Shown in pieces: positions 32,289-42,900 of a DNA stretch of 64,000 nucleotides (the first letter of the stretch is position 1; the number at the start of each line of letters is the position of its first letter). A program made the translations under genes and the position numbers. The DNA comes from Bedellia somnulentella. Lineage: Eukaryota; Arthropoda; Insecta; Lepidoptera; Bedelliidae. Under the pieces are notes generated by a model. The model had not been told where the DNA came from, did no database searches, and was given only the letters and a program-made list of their open reading frames with translations. The stretch spans positions 14,806,323-14,870,322 of the forward strand of contig OY755188.1 in NCBI GenBank assembly GCA_963576735.1, written 5' to 3'.

Positions 32289-34941
32289 TTGAGGGATACA
32301 TAACTATTTTGAGGGACTCTTCGAAAAAGAGGATACATCCATTTCTTCGCCAATCGGCAGTAATGTTGATTGGAACGGCGTTATGCGTGACTTTAGTGAC
32401 AGTGAGATCAGTATGGAAGAAATAATGAAAGCAATGAAAAGTATGAAACTAGGGAAAGCGGCAGGGTATGACAGGATAAACACTGAAATGCTGAGGGCTG
32501 GTAAAGGGGTGGTGGCTTCCTGGTTGTATTTCCTTTTCCAAAAATGCTGGTCGAGTGGCAAAGTGCCACAAGACTGGTGCAAAGCGGTGATTGTGCCTTT
32601 ATATAAAGGAAAGGGGTCACACCAGGAGGCTAGAAACTACCGTGGAATTAGCCTACTCAGCATTGTCGGTAAATTGTATGCAAAGGTTTTGATTGAAAGA
32701 GTGATGAATGAAACGGATGATAAAATTTGGGATGTGCAAGCAGGATTTAGAAAGGGAATGGGATGTATGGACCAAATCTTCTCTTTAAGGAGCATCACCG
32801 AAAAGTTCTTAGCTAAGAACCGAAAGGTGTATTGCTCCTTCATTGATTTAGAGAAGGCGTATGATAGGGTGGTAAGAAAGTGTTTATGGGAGGTGTTATC
32901 CAAGTTCGGTTTGGGGAGTCGACTTATACGTGCACTGGTATCACTCTATGAGGATTCCAGTGCATGTGTGAGAGTAAACGGGGAAAACACTGACTGGTTC
33001 GGGATCTCTCGGGGTGTCCGACAGGGTTGTGTAGCTTCCCCGTGGCTCTTCAATTTGTTCATGGATGACTGTTTAACAGAGTTGCGTGAAAGTGATTATG
33101 GATTGAGAATGGGTGGATTCATCATCAAATGCCTCTTATATGCCGACGATCAAGTGCTACTTGCATCATCGGTGGAAGAGCTGCAAGAGATGATGAATAT
33201 TGCATGTGCGTCTTTTGAAAAAAAGGGAATGAGGGTGAATGTGGATAAAACAAAAACTATGGTTTTTGAGAGAGAGGTGAATATGACCGAATGCGTGATT
33301 GAGATTAATGGTAAGAAAGTGGAACAAGTGAAAGAGTTTGTATATTTGGGAAGTTTGTTTACTAGGGATGGAAAGTGTGATGAATATATCGAGAGAAGAG
33401 TGAAAAAGGGTAATGCGGTAAATGGAGCACTGGATAGTCTAATGTCTAGTCAGTCGGTGTCTGAAAAGGCCCGAATGGCTGTGCATGATGCTGTCCTCGT
33501 TCCTACGCTTATGTATGGCAGTGAATGTTGGGTGTGGCAGAAGAAGCATGAAAGTAGAGTGAATGCAGTAGAAATGAGATCCATCAGAAAAGTGTGTAAT
33601 GTAAGGTTATGTGATCGTGTGAGGAATGATGTGATTCGTGAAAGGTGTGGTTTAAAAGATGATATTGTAAGAAAGATAGAAAAAGGAATGTTGAGATGGT
33701 TTGGGCACATAGAGAGGATGGATGACAGTAAATTGGTGAAAGAGATATATAGAGCCAATGTGGAAGGTAATGTTAGTAGAGGACGACGAATGTTTTTGTT
33801 TTCGCATCCCTCCTCGTTCCCATATCACGCCGTACTTGGACGATGCAAAGCTATTGAATATGCAGAGCCGTAGACGATTACATCTTTCCACTCTGCTGTT
33901 CGGTGTAGTTAAGCTGGAATCGCCCACTTATTTGCATAAAAAACTGCAATGGTCAAAAAGTGACTACCAGTTTAAAGTTAGAGCGATCTTGCCAATGCAC
34001 CGGTCAGCGGCGTTTCGGGGTAGCTTTAGATTTGCAGCGTCCAAGTGCTGGAATGATATTCCACCACCTATACGTGCTGCGACCAGTAGGAAAACTTTTA
34101 GGCGTAAGCTTAGAGATTACTTGCTGGCACAGCAAAACCCATCCCACAATGTCCTACCTGCAGATTCCCGTTTATGATTATGATTATGTTTTTAAATCTT
34201 ATTATGCCTATAAATCATTACATATATCATATCACTATGTTATGTCATATATATATGTGTGTATATATATGTGTATGTGTGTTTATATATATGTGTATAT
34301 ATTTCTGTTATCTTATAGTGCGACAGTTATATATTCGTATTCTATATCTGTATATTTTTATTCTATAATTATTATTTATCTTTGTTTATTTAGTATATAC
34401 AGTTGTCAATTATGTTGTTTAAATTTGTATAAACTTTTTGTGTGTATGTCCAATTATCTGTTCCGTATGGTGTAATGCTCGCAATGTCACTTGAGTCGGT
34501 GCTGACTGAAAATCAGTGTTGTGAGCTTCCAAAGCTCACAACGTAATGCTGAGGCAGCACCGTTTCGCTGTGCAGAGGCCTTGCCTTCTAAATATTATAT
34601 TTGTATGTTTTTTCTTGTTTACTTTTGTTTTCTTGCTTTGAGAATTGAATAATGTGTTGTTTTTTTATATATTTTTTTCTCTATTAATGTTATTTTTCCA
34701 TGTTCTGTACAGCGAATAAATGTCTCTCTTTCTTTCTTTCTATTTGGATCAAATAGAAAATGTGCTCAAAAAGGCAGGTGTCCGCAGTATGAAGAATAAA
34801 AGAGCATGTATGAAAAGATTGATGGATGTAAACGAAGCCAGAGAGGTTTGCCAGGATCGTACAAAGTGGCGATCGATAGTCTCTGCCTACCCCAATGGGA
34901 ACTAACGGCGTGAGAATATGTATGTATGTATGTATGTATGT
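32289..34941 (+). mobile_element. RTE-like LINE, longest copy, 5' truncated
   Basis: ACATACATATA at 32278-32288 and 34942-34952 is its target duplication, inside the SINE-B tail. The open frame (from before 32383 to 33787) encodes reverse transcriptase. Recognisable blocks are GKAAGYDRINTEML, VPLYKGKGS with ARNYRGISLLS, SFIDLEKAYDRV, SRGVRQGCVASPWLFNLFMD and CLLYADDQVLLA. The catalytic A and C motifs with their Asp residues are therefore present. A C-terminal LRWFGHIERMDD block follows. The endonuclease N-terminus is missing. A second LINE (33788-34741) breaks the frame; coding resumes at 34742 and ends ...SAYPNGN. The 3' end is GGCGTGAGAATATG plus TATG units. I call it RTE-like from the domain order, short tandem tail and lack of RNase H. 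Confidence 0.88.
33788..34741 (+). mobile_element. CR1-like LINE 3' part inserted in the RTE-like LINE
   Basis: It encodes a C-terminal reverse-transcriptase segment: RIPPRSHITPYLDDAKLLNM, then RRRLHLSTLLFGVVK, then WNDIPPPIRAATSRKTFRRK (up to 34177). An AT-rich 3' UTR and GAATAAATGT plus (CTTT)n tail follow. The host LINE sequence CTCGGAGGACACA, present at the same place in the copy at 51764, is missing here. The insertion therefore came with a ~13-bp target deletion rather than a duplication. Confidence 0.82.
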
Positions 34942-35479
34942 ACATACATATACTCACGGCTATAAATCCCTTGAAGGGGTAGCCAGAGCCAGGGAATTAG
35001 AAATTCCCATGCCACTTTTGGAAGTTGCGTGAGGATTAGATGGTGAAATAAAGGTTGTTGGTGATGGGTCTCCAACCGCATCGCCCAAAAATCCCTTTAA
35101 AGCCCCAGTACATAATACCGTTAGACGCCTCATACGTACACCCATCGGAAGAAATGGGGTAGTGCTATCCTAAGCCGCCACTACACAGCTATTTAGCTAA
35201 TAAAATTATTTTTTCGTAATTAAAATATTTAAATAATAATGAATGAGTAGGACTCTTTAATCGAAACGAAGTTTGAAAGCTATGACTATGACGCTAGAGC
35301 TATGATGGCTAGACCGAACACAGAGCCAATCAATAGTCGTAGTAGGAGCTAATTTTGTGAGCTTATGAATGGAAATATTATACTGGAAAGCTTGCAATGA
35401 GGCAAGATTGTTCAGACGTATAAATAACATATATCCAATAAGTAAAACTTTCTTAACATGGCATGTACTTAATAATATC

Positions 35480-35483
<4 letters not shown>

Positions 35484-35549
<66 letters not shown>
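35484..35549 (+). repeat. (TA)n microsatellite
   Basis: About 33 TA units, flanked on both sides by ATCTTTAATA. It is responsible for an artefactual Ile-Tyr frame. Confidence 0.95.
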
Positions 35550-35551
<2 letters not shown>

Positions 35552-35577
35552 TTAATAATAGACCTCTTTTTAGTTTG

Positions 35578-36055
35578 GGTATCTGGGGTAGGCAGAGACT
35601 ATCGATCGCCTCTTCACACAATACTGATAAATCTTAATTGCTTCCCTCATATTCATACAGTTATTCTTCGCATACAATCTCATTTCCGCTTCCCACTTCG
35701 GTCTCCCGCCGCCTTTGTAGAAACGTTTCGAAGCTCGCCTTCAAAAGACTTGCATCGCCGTCCTTACGAACAGTATCACCCATATTGGCTCTTTATATCG
35801 CTTTCGCTACATAATTTTAATCCATTCGCTCCATGTTCGAAAATCAAATTAACATTCCTCGTTCTATCTTGCACACTACGTCATCTTTCACACTTAATCG
35901 CTCACGAATCACACTATCTGTCACGCTGTCGCACAACCTTATATTATATGTTCTTTTTCAATTCAAACTTACATATCGATTTCACATCTTCAGCATTGCA
36001 CAAGTTGCATTCCTCGCCGTGTCACATCATGCAGCGCGCATCCTTAGTAATTAGA
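35578..36055 (-). repeat. RTE-like LINE fragment, divergent
   Basis: Antisense: GGGTAGGCAGAGACTATCG near 35586, then words matching the RWFGHIERM and C-terminal regions up to ~36050. It has frameshifts and many substitutions, so it is an old copy. Confidence 0.7.
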
Positions 36056-36283
36056 GGTACTTAGGACATTGCTAAACATTCAGTTCCTTTCTTGTCTAGA
36101 TATCATCAATTAAAAACACAGTAGTTATATTGTACATTCATACATATACTCAAGACTCAAAATAATATAGTATCTTATGACTATATATTAATTATATGTT
36201 TATTTGATTGTTTTAGAGGATTTTTCTTGTCTGATTGTGATTAGTAAAAAAAAGTGATATATATTTTGATTAGTTTGAAATTT

Positions 36284-36640
36284 CCAAATATGGACAGTTC
36301 GTGGGATCTAAATATGGACTCTGGCTATGAAGAAGAAATACGTTTCGACACAGACAGAAGCCTGATACTGTCATAGGACTGGAAGTTCCTGACTCAGAAG
36401 ATGCAGAGTGTATGTTCTGTAACAGCCTCTTTTCTCAAGATAGTCAAGAAGAGACATGTATCAAATGTCTCATGTGCAGGCTCTGGGCACATGGTGATTG
36501 CGCAGGTGCAGAGTTCGACACATGGATGTGTGATTTCTGCAAGTAACTTAATAATACCTATTTAAAATTGACCAATGTTCCTGTGGATCTCATATAAATA
36601 AAGGTTTATTATTCATAGTTTCATAGCAGTCCATATTTGG
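36284..36640 (+). pseudogene. PHD-like zinc finger relic between inverted repeats
   Basis: Frame 36359-36546 encodes CMFCNSLFSQ, then CIKCLMCRLWAHGDC and WMCDFCK before TAA. That is a Cys4-His-Cys3-like spacing with the conserved Trp before the last Cys pair. An ATG in another frame (36290) starts MDSSWDLNMDSGYEEEIRF and stops at 36374, so one frameshift separates the parts. Similar C-terminal fingers end many insect pogo/Tigger-like transposases. AATAAA follows at 36596-36601. CCAAATATGGACAG (36284-36297) and its inverse CAGTCCATATTTGG (36627-36640) flank it. It is either a degraded transposase end or a small retrogene; I favour the former. Confidence 0.5.
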
Positions 36641-36782
36641 GCACCTATTCCATAATTAGGTGCTTTTATGTTGAATTTGTTTTTGAGAAAATTTTATGTT
36701 TTAAATTAATATACATAAACATAACATATTATGTAAAAACGAACTGTCAATGAGTTAAGCGCAACTGTATAACTGATAATAA

Positions 36783-37895
36783 ATAATTTTTAACAAAAAG
36801 AAAACCGACTTGATAGTTGAAAAAACCCCCGAAAATAAACAATCAAGTACTAAAAAGTAAGAAATAAGTTTTTTAATTCAATATCAGTACTGTGATTTTT
36901 GAGTAAAGATGAAGACTTGTAGACCATCGCCTTTCTTGGGATTTCAAGAACAAAGTACACTTACATATGGTTGAGCCTTTTTAATACTGTGCAATATGCC
37001 AAAATCTTCAATTCGTTCAATAATAGGAATACCGGAAATACGAAGAATAATACAGTAACCGTCGCTTCCCCATCCAAGAGGCATCTTTGCCAGGTCTACC
37101 CATCTCTAAAACTCGTAAAATAAAATAATTTCTGAAGTTATATTGGCATTTGCTTCTGGAAATCATAATGTTATGCTGCTGAGCTGATGATGGAAGGTGT
37201 AGGTCCTCAATCACTAGGAGTTTGGTAATAGTTCTTTCAAAATTAATGCAAATAGATTTATGCTCCTCTTTGTGACTTTTATGAAGAGAAGTACAGGTTC
37301 ATTAAACATTTCTTTTGTTATGTTACTGTTACCGAGAAAGTACCATGAGACCAGGATCTGATGATGGCATCCCAAGAAATTGAGGGGACTGTCGGAACTC
37401 ACAATCATGTTACAGCGTATTTGTTCAAAACGCCGATAGGCCTGCCCTGTGCCACGTGAGTACACTGTACAAGCAAAACGTGGGTACTCCGAACAACAGG
37501 TGACAATGTCACGTGATGTTCAGAAGTATAAGTAGTAGAAGTATAAGTGAACGTTTGAGTCTTTTTTTTAGTAAAGATTTGACTTGTAGACCATCGCCTT
37601 TCTTGGGATTTCAAGAACAATGTACACTTACATATGGTTGAGCCTTTTTAATACTGTGCAATATGCCAAAATCTTCAATTCGTTCAATAATAGGAATACC
37701 GGAAGTACGAAGAATAATACAGTAACCATCGCTTCCCCATCCAAGAGACATCTTTGCCAGGTCTCTACCCATCTCTAAAACTCGTAAAACAAATAATTTT
37801 TAACAAAAAGAAAACCGACTTTATAGATGAAAAAACTACCGAAAATAAACAATCAAGTACTAAAAAGTAAGAAATAAGTTTTTTAATTAAATATG
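36783..37895. repeat. Duplicated segments in X-Y...Y'-X' order
   Basis: Segment X (36787-36880, AAAAAGAAAACCGACTTG...) recurs at 37795-37893. Segment Y (36905-37137, GACTTGTAGACCATCGCC...) recurs at 37570-37797. All copies are in the same orientation and >90% alike by eye. The space between holds a SINE-A fragment (37415-37560). Confidence 0.75.
37415..37560 (+). repeat. SINE-A 3' fragment
   Basis: GTATTTGTTCAAAACGCCG to GTGAACGTTTGAG: the last ~145 bp, without the tRNA-like head. Confidence 0.8.
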
Positions 37896-38212
37896 AGAAC
37901 ATTAACACCTTAGGAATTTCTTTATTCCACACGCGTCAGTTCAACCTACCTAAATCTTAAAATTCTCTTAAATTAATTTGTGAGTTGAAACTTCTTCAGA
38001 AAATTTGAGGGTTCCCCTCGATTGCTCCAGGATCCCATCATTAGACCCTGATATCCTCATCATGGTACCAATCCGGGAGTATTTTCTTTCTAATGATAAA
38101 ATAATAATCAAAATCGGTTTATAAATGGCGAAGTAATCGGCGAAGAAACATAGAAAAAAAAATATACGGTCTAATTGAGAACACTCCTTTTTTTGAAGTC
38201 GGTTAAAAATGA
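37793..38212. repeat. Possible DNA transposon with ACCGACTT ends
   Basis: It starts TTTTTAACAAAAAG/AAAACCGACTT and ends with the inverse GAAGTCGGTTAAAAAT. A conserved-looking inner block runs GGATCCCATCATTAGACCCTG (38029-38049). Non-coding. Confidence 0.45.
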
Positions 38213-38298
38213 TAAAAGTTTTTTATTAACTATTAATTATCTTTGTTTTATAACACAAAAACTAAATGGTAATCACTATTTTGGTTAATTCACTCTAG

Positions 38299-38892
38299 CA
38301 GGGCTGTCCAAACCATGGCCCGCGGGCCGCATGCGGCCCGCTGCCTGTTGTGATTATAGTGGCCCGCAGAATCTTTTTATCTATATACATAATTGAGCAG
38401 ATATATTTTGTCGCCACGAAATTCAGATGTTGCTCCGTTGTTGCATTGTATCCATACATCAAGAAGCCTTGTGTGGCAAATCTTCGCGTTAAATGATTGC
38501 TATGGAAGTTGTTATTCGGATAACCAACTTGATTAGAGGTGGAAACAGGGCATTGACACAGAGAATTTAGGGACTTTTTAAGTGAATTCCATGCAACCTA
38601 TGGAGATATTCTATTGCATTCAGGAATCTGTAAAGTGCTTGCAACGTTTTTTCGCCTTATGAAAAGTAATACCTTTAATTAAAAATAAAATGCAATATCA
38701 TCTGACACTTCCAAGCTACAAAATAAAATTAAAGATCTTCAGTTTCTGTCTGATCTTGCGTTTTAAACTGATATGACGCAACACTTGAATGAATTGAATT
38801 CAAAATTTCAAGGCAAAAATCACAATATATAAATGTTTATGTATTTAGTCATTTTTGTTGGCCCTGGGTCCCATCTAGTTTGGACACCCGTG
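38299..38892 (+). pseudogene. hAT (Charlie-like) transposon relic
   Basis: The ends CAGGGCTGTCCAAAC and GTTTGGACACCCGTG are inverted repeats of the Charlie/hAT style, and CTCTAG flanks both sides. Inside, frameshifted pieces resemble the C-terminal half of GTF2IRD2/ZBED5-type transposase: CIVSIHQEALCGK, then TYGDILLHSGICKVLATFFRL with a frame change. It cannot be active. Confidence 0.6.
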
Positions 38893-38896
38893 CTCT

Positions 38897-39118
38897 AGAG
38901 GACGACCTCGGAGGACTTGGACCAAATAGATAAGTGCGCAAAAAGGCAGGTGTCTGAATTATGACGAATAAAAGAGAATGTGTGAAAAGATTGAGTGATG
39001 TGAACAAAGAACGAAGCTAGAGAAGTTTGCCAGGAGCGTACAAATTTGCGATCGATAGTGTCTGCCTGCCTACCCCAATGGTACTAATGTATTGAGGGAG
39101 TAAATGTATGTATGTATG
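38897..39118 (+). repeat. RTE-like LINE 3' fragment
   Basis: AGAGGACGACCTCGGAGGAC through to TATG units; several small indels break the frame. Confidence 0.85.
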
Positions 39119-39740
39119 TAATAAAAACGTGATAATGGCCACACAAATTGTTTAAAGATCAGTATGCGGATGGCGAGTTTTATCGAATCGTTTACTTTAC
39201 GCCGTAGTAAAGTTATGCTATCCTTAGCATTAGAAGAAAAAGAGATACAGATATGTATTGTTTTCACTTCACTCAGATGTATGGAACCCGATCATTCTGA
39301 TCGAAAACGAAATTTTGAATAAAACTCGCAATCCGCGTACAGAATGAAAATGAAAACGTCTTGTTTAATTCGGACTTCGGAGGTCGAAACAGTCGAAATA
39401 AAGAAAAACAAAAAGCATGACTGAAAAATGAAAACTTTAATGAATGTGAGGGAAGGAGGGAAGTAAAAGAAATTTATTAGAATCGTAGTCAATACAAAAT
39501 GACATCCAAGTCAAAACTCAAACTGTTTACACTATCCAAGTAGTAGTAAATTTAACTAATATACAAAATTATCTCACATAAAAATTCATCGCTTAACGTT
39601 TATTTAAGAAGTTTTAAATAATACTTGATCAGCTAATAGGTACATAGCAACAAAAATAATAATGAACAATTAACTTAACCTAAGGTTGATCAAATACTAA
39701 GCAGTTGTAAGAAACGGAACGCATCGTAAGTCAAACACGT
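39119..39740. other. Upstream region of PRC1, nothing recognised
   Basis: AT-rich unique DNA, no repeats recognised. Confidence 0.5.
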
Positions 39741-39744
39741 TCGA

Positions 39745-39827
39745 CCAATCAGAGAGCGTGTTTTGGACATTCGAATACTCTGTTTCGTAACGTCAACTAA
39801 CGTCCGCAATTTGAAAGTAATTTCAAA
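39745..39827 (+). promoter_or_regulatory. CCAAT box and CHR-like palindrome of PRC1
   Basis: CCAAT (in GACCAATCAGAG) lies at 39745-39749. The palindrome TTTGAAAGTAATTTCAAA lies at 39810-39827, 134 bp before the start codon. TTTGAA is the core of the cell-cycle homology region that, with CCAAT boxes, drives G2/M genes in animals. No TATA box is near. The role is inferred from family knowledge. Confidence 0.45.
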
Positions 39828-39960
39828 CGTTCATGGGAAAAGCTTGTTGCTTTGAATTTTATTAATATTTTATAAAATTGTGCTTGGTTATTTTAAATTC
39901 AGTAATTGAGAGTGCCTATAGTGGTGTGATCCTCTTGTGCATAGTCAAACTACCTACAAA

Positions 39961-42900
39961 ATGATAACAATAACCGAAGATGTCAAAAAATTGTTGTAAG
40001 TTATATTTTCACAATATTTTAAGCTAAAAGGCGCCTATGGAATTGTAAATATAATCTGTTTGGTGGTTTATGGACCGGTATATTAATCTTTTCCTCTTGC
40101 ATGCCGAGGACGATCATTTTTTAGTGTAAATTCTCACTCATGGTGTTTTGAAGGACGTTTTAAAATGAGCGGCTCAGTATGGGTTGCTGCCAACTGATGG
40201 TGGTTTGTAACTGTAAGTACTGTTAAGTTAACGAAAATTCATTATTCCAGCAATGAAGTGCAACGCGAAATATCTCATAATGTACGTCAAATGATGGAAG
40301 AGCTATGGCTGAATTGGTCTCACCTTGGCGTCGAAGATTCCACAAAGCACAGCAACATAACAAAACTTGTTGCCTTTGAGAAGGAGCTGCATCGAGATGT
40401 CATCTCAGAGACCCGGCAAAAGCTGCAGATTATGCAAGAACAAGTTGACAGTGAGTCCTTGGCTTATTTTTTTATTATTTGCTATGAAATCATTCTATGA
40501 GGGGCAGTTTCTTTAGTGTTGGCATTCTACTGTCTATACCCTAGTTTCTATTATGTTACATATGTCAATTTATAAAAAATAATACATTATTTCAAGACTT
40601 AACACATGCAAGGTTATGACTTGATAATAATATTTAAAGGCTATCTTAAGCCTAATACATACATATATATACTCATGGCTATAAGCCCCTAGACGAAGTA
40701 ACCAGAGTTTCAGAATAAAGAATTCTGCAGCCACTTTTTGTAGGTTGTGTGGGGATAGGATTGTTAAACAAAGGTTTCAGCCTCATTGCCCTTAAATCCC
40801 TTAAAAAGCCCCAATACCCTTAGCTGCCTCTTATGAACACTCATAGGTAGAAATGGGGTGGTGTTATTCTAACCCGACAATACACAGCTACACACTATTG
40901 AGCCTAACGACACTGTAAATTCAAAGTTACCATTGTGGTGTATAATTTAGCCTAAATTGCTGTAAACTGTTGTTAATTTTTAAATCCCGGTATGGCAAAC
41001 CAGAAAACAATTTGATGATCTGTCATATATTCAAGCCATTAGTTTCCTCTGGTGTAGGCAGAGACTTCTGATCACCATTTTGTATGATCGCAAACTTCTT
41101 TAGCTTTATTTAAATCCATCAATCTTATACATATGCACTTTTATTCTTCATATTCGTATCTGATCTGTCATTTGTATGAATATATTGCACAAGCACATCT
41201 TCTTTAGGGATATTATTAGGATAGTTATTTGTACATATACATACATAAACTCACAGCTATATTTCCCTAGAAGGGGTAGCCAGAGCTAAGGAATTATAAA
41301 TTCATCAGCCACTTTTGGAGGTTGAGTGGGGAAAAGATGGTAAGAATAAATAAGTTATTTGTAATGGCAGTGGTTGCGCTTAATCTATAGTACAAAATTA
41401 TTTAAATCTTAAACATTATTTTATTTAAATATACAAAATAAAATATTATATTTGTTACTTTTGTAATAATAAGAAACTTAGTGAAAAACAAAGTTCTTTG
41501 TAAGATGCATGTAACAAGTATTTATTACATGTTTAAAAATAAAATATTAAATGTGTGCTCTTTCTGGAATCAAGCAATATTTATAAATAAAACTTTTGAT
41601 GGGGTGTAGGTTTTTTTCAAACGGAGCTTTTCTTATGATAACATGAATTAACACTATTGCAACTAAACAGGTTAGCTTTTAGATTAACCTGGAACTTCAC
41701 TTTTGATAGTTCCCCCCTCATAATTTCAATAGTAACTCTGAACAATGCAAAAAAATACTTATTCTTCTTTTTTATAAGCAAGCAAGCAAGTTAGAAGCCT
41801 AAGCTCTTGATTTATAGAAAAGAAAAAGAAAAGAAAATGTTTATTCGCTGCTGCAAATTCAATAAGTACTACATTAAAACACATAAACATAATTTATTTT
41901 ATATAAAACATAATTTTAAAGGTTGATGTGCACAAAACAAATATAAGTACATTCAGACATTATAAGACTTTATAAAATAATTAGTATGTTATTAATTATA
42001 CAATCAAAGCAGGCATGACTATTGCTTGGATAAAGTGAGTATAATGCACTCCAAAGTTAAATTATTTAATTCTGATCCAATTTGATTTGTAACTGTATTA
42101 ATTGCTGTGTCCAATATGCAATATTTTCATGTGTTATTTATGGGTATGTTATAGCAATCATAACATTCTATTAAAAAAGTAGCATTAACATTGGATCAGC
42201 TCTTTTCTGTGGAGTTTTAGTCATAAAAAATTGTTAAACACCATTGACAATATCTCATTTCATAAGTGACCAATGTTAATTATAATTATGTACATGTATT
42301 GTTTTTCTTGTGACTGACAATATGGAAATATATTGCTCTACATTTGTCAGCTCTTACAGCTGCCATGGCAACTAAATTTTTATCATATTAATCTAGATGG
42401 CTTAGATTGTCATTCACATAAGTTTGTTATGGCATCTTGTGATTTATTTCATTGCAAAATTAATTATCTTGTGAGGCATCATGGAGGCGACCAAACATAA
42501 TGTTTGGGGTAGCAACATGGTGTATCTACTAGAAACATATTCAGCTTATGCCGGCCTCTCCAGTCTTGACTACTTTGTATATTCAGCATTTGATCTTGGC
42601 ATGGGTAATGCAATGCTTGGATATCTATTGGGCTGTGTATTCATTGGCATACCCCTAGCTTACATGGAAGTGGCTATAGGACAGTTTACATCTCGAGACT
42701 GCGTCAGAATTTGGAAGATCCGTCCAATCCTTTCACATGTTGGGTACCTAACTGTAATATGGCAGATATTAATCCTTTTCTACAACCATATGATGACATC
42801 TTACGCTGCTTACTATGGCGCTCGTGTATTTCAAACAGACATGCCGTTTTATAAATGTGGGTATTGGACAGATGAAAATTGTAACATTATTTATGTAAAC

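Larger units (their letters stand above)
32275..35189 (-). repeat. SINE-B copy split by a LINE, 10-bp TSD
   Basis: TATTTAGCTA at 32265-32274 and 35190-35199 bounds the whole nest. The SINE tail start (CATACATACATATA) lies at 32275-32288. The rest of the SINE (34942-35189, head at 35189) lies beyond a 2.65-kb LINE insertion. This makes it the oldest layer of the nest. Confidence 0.88.

Noticed and set aside
34251..34310. TATATG/TGTATA tract as a regulatory element
   Set aside because: Simple sequence in the 3' UTR of a LINE relic.
33960..34475. 171-codon plus frame
   Set aside because: A shifted frame over the CR1-like LINE running into its AT-rich 3' UTR.
35369..36064. 231-codon plus frame with an Ile-Tyr run
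   Set aside because: It is a (TA)n tract joined to antisense LINE sequence.
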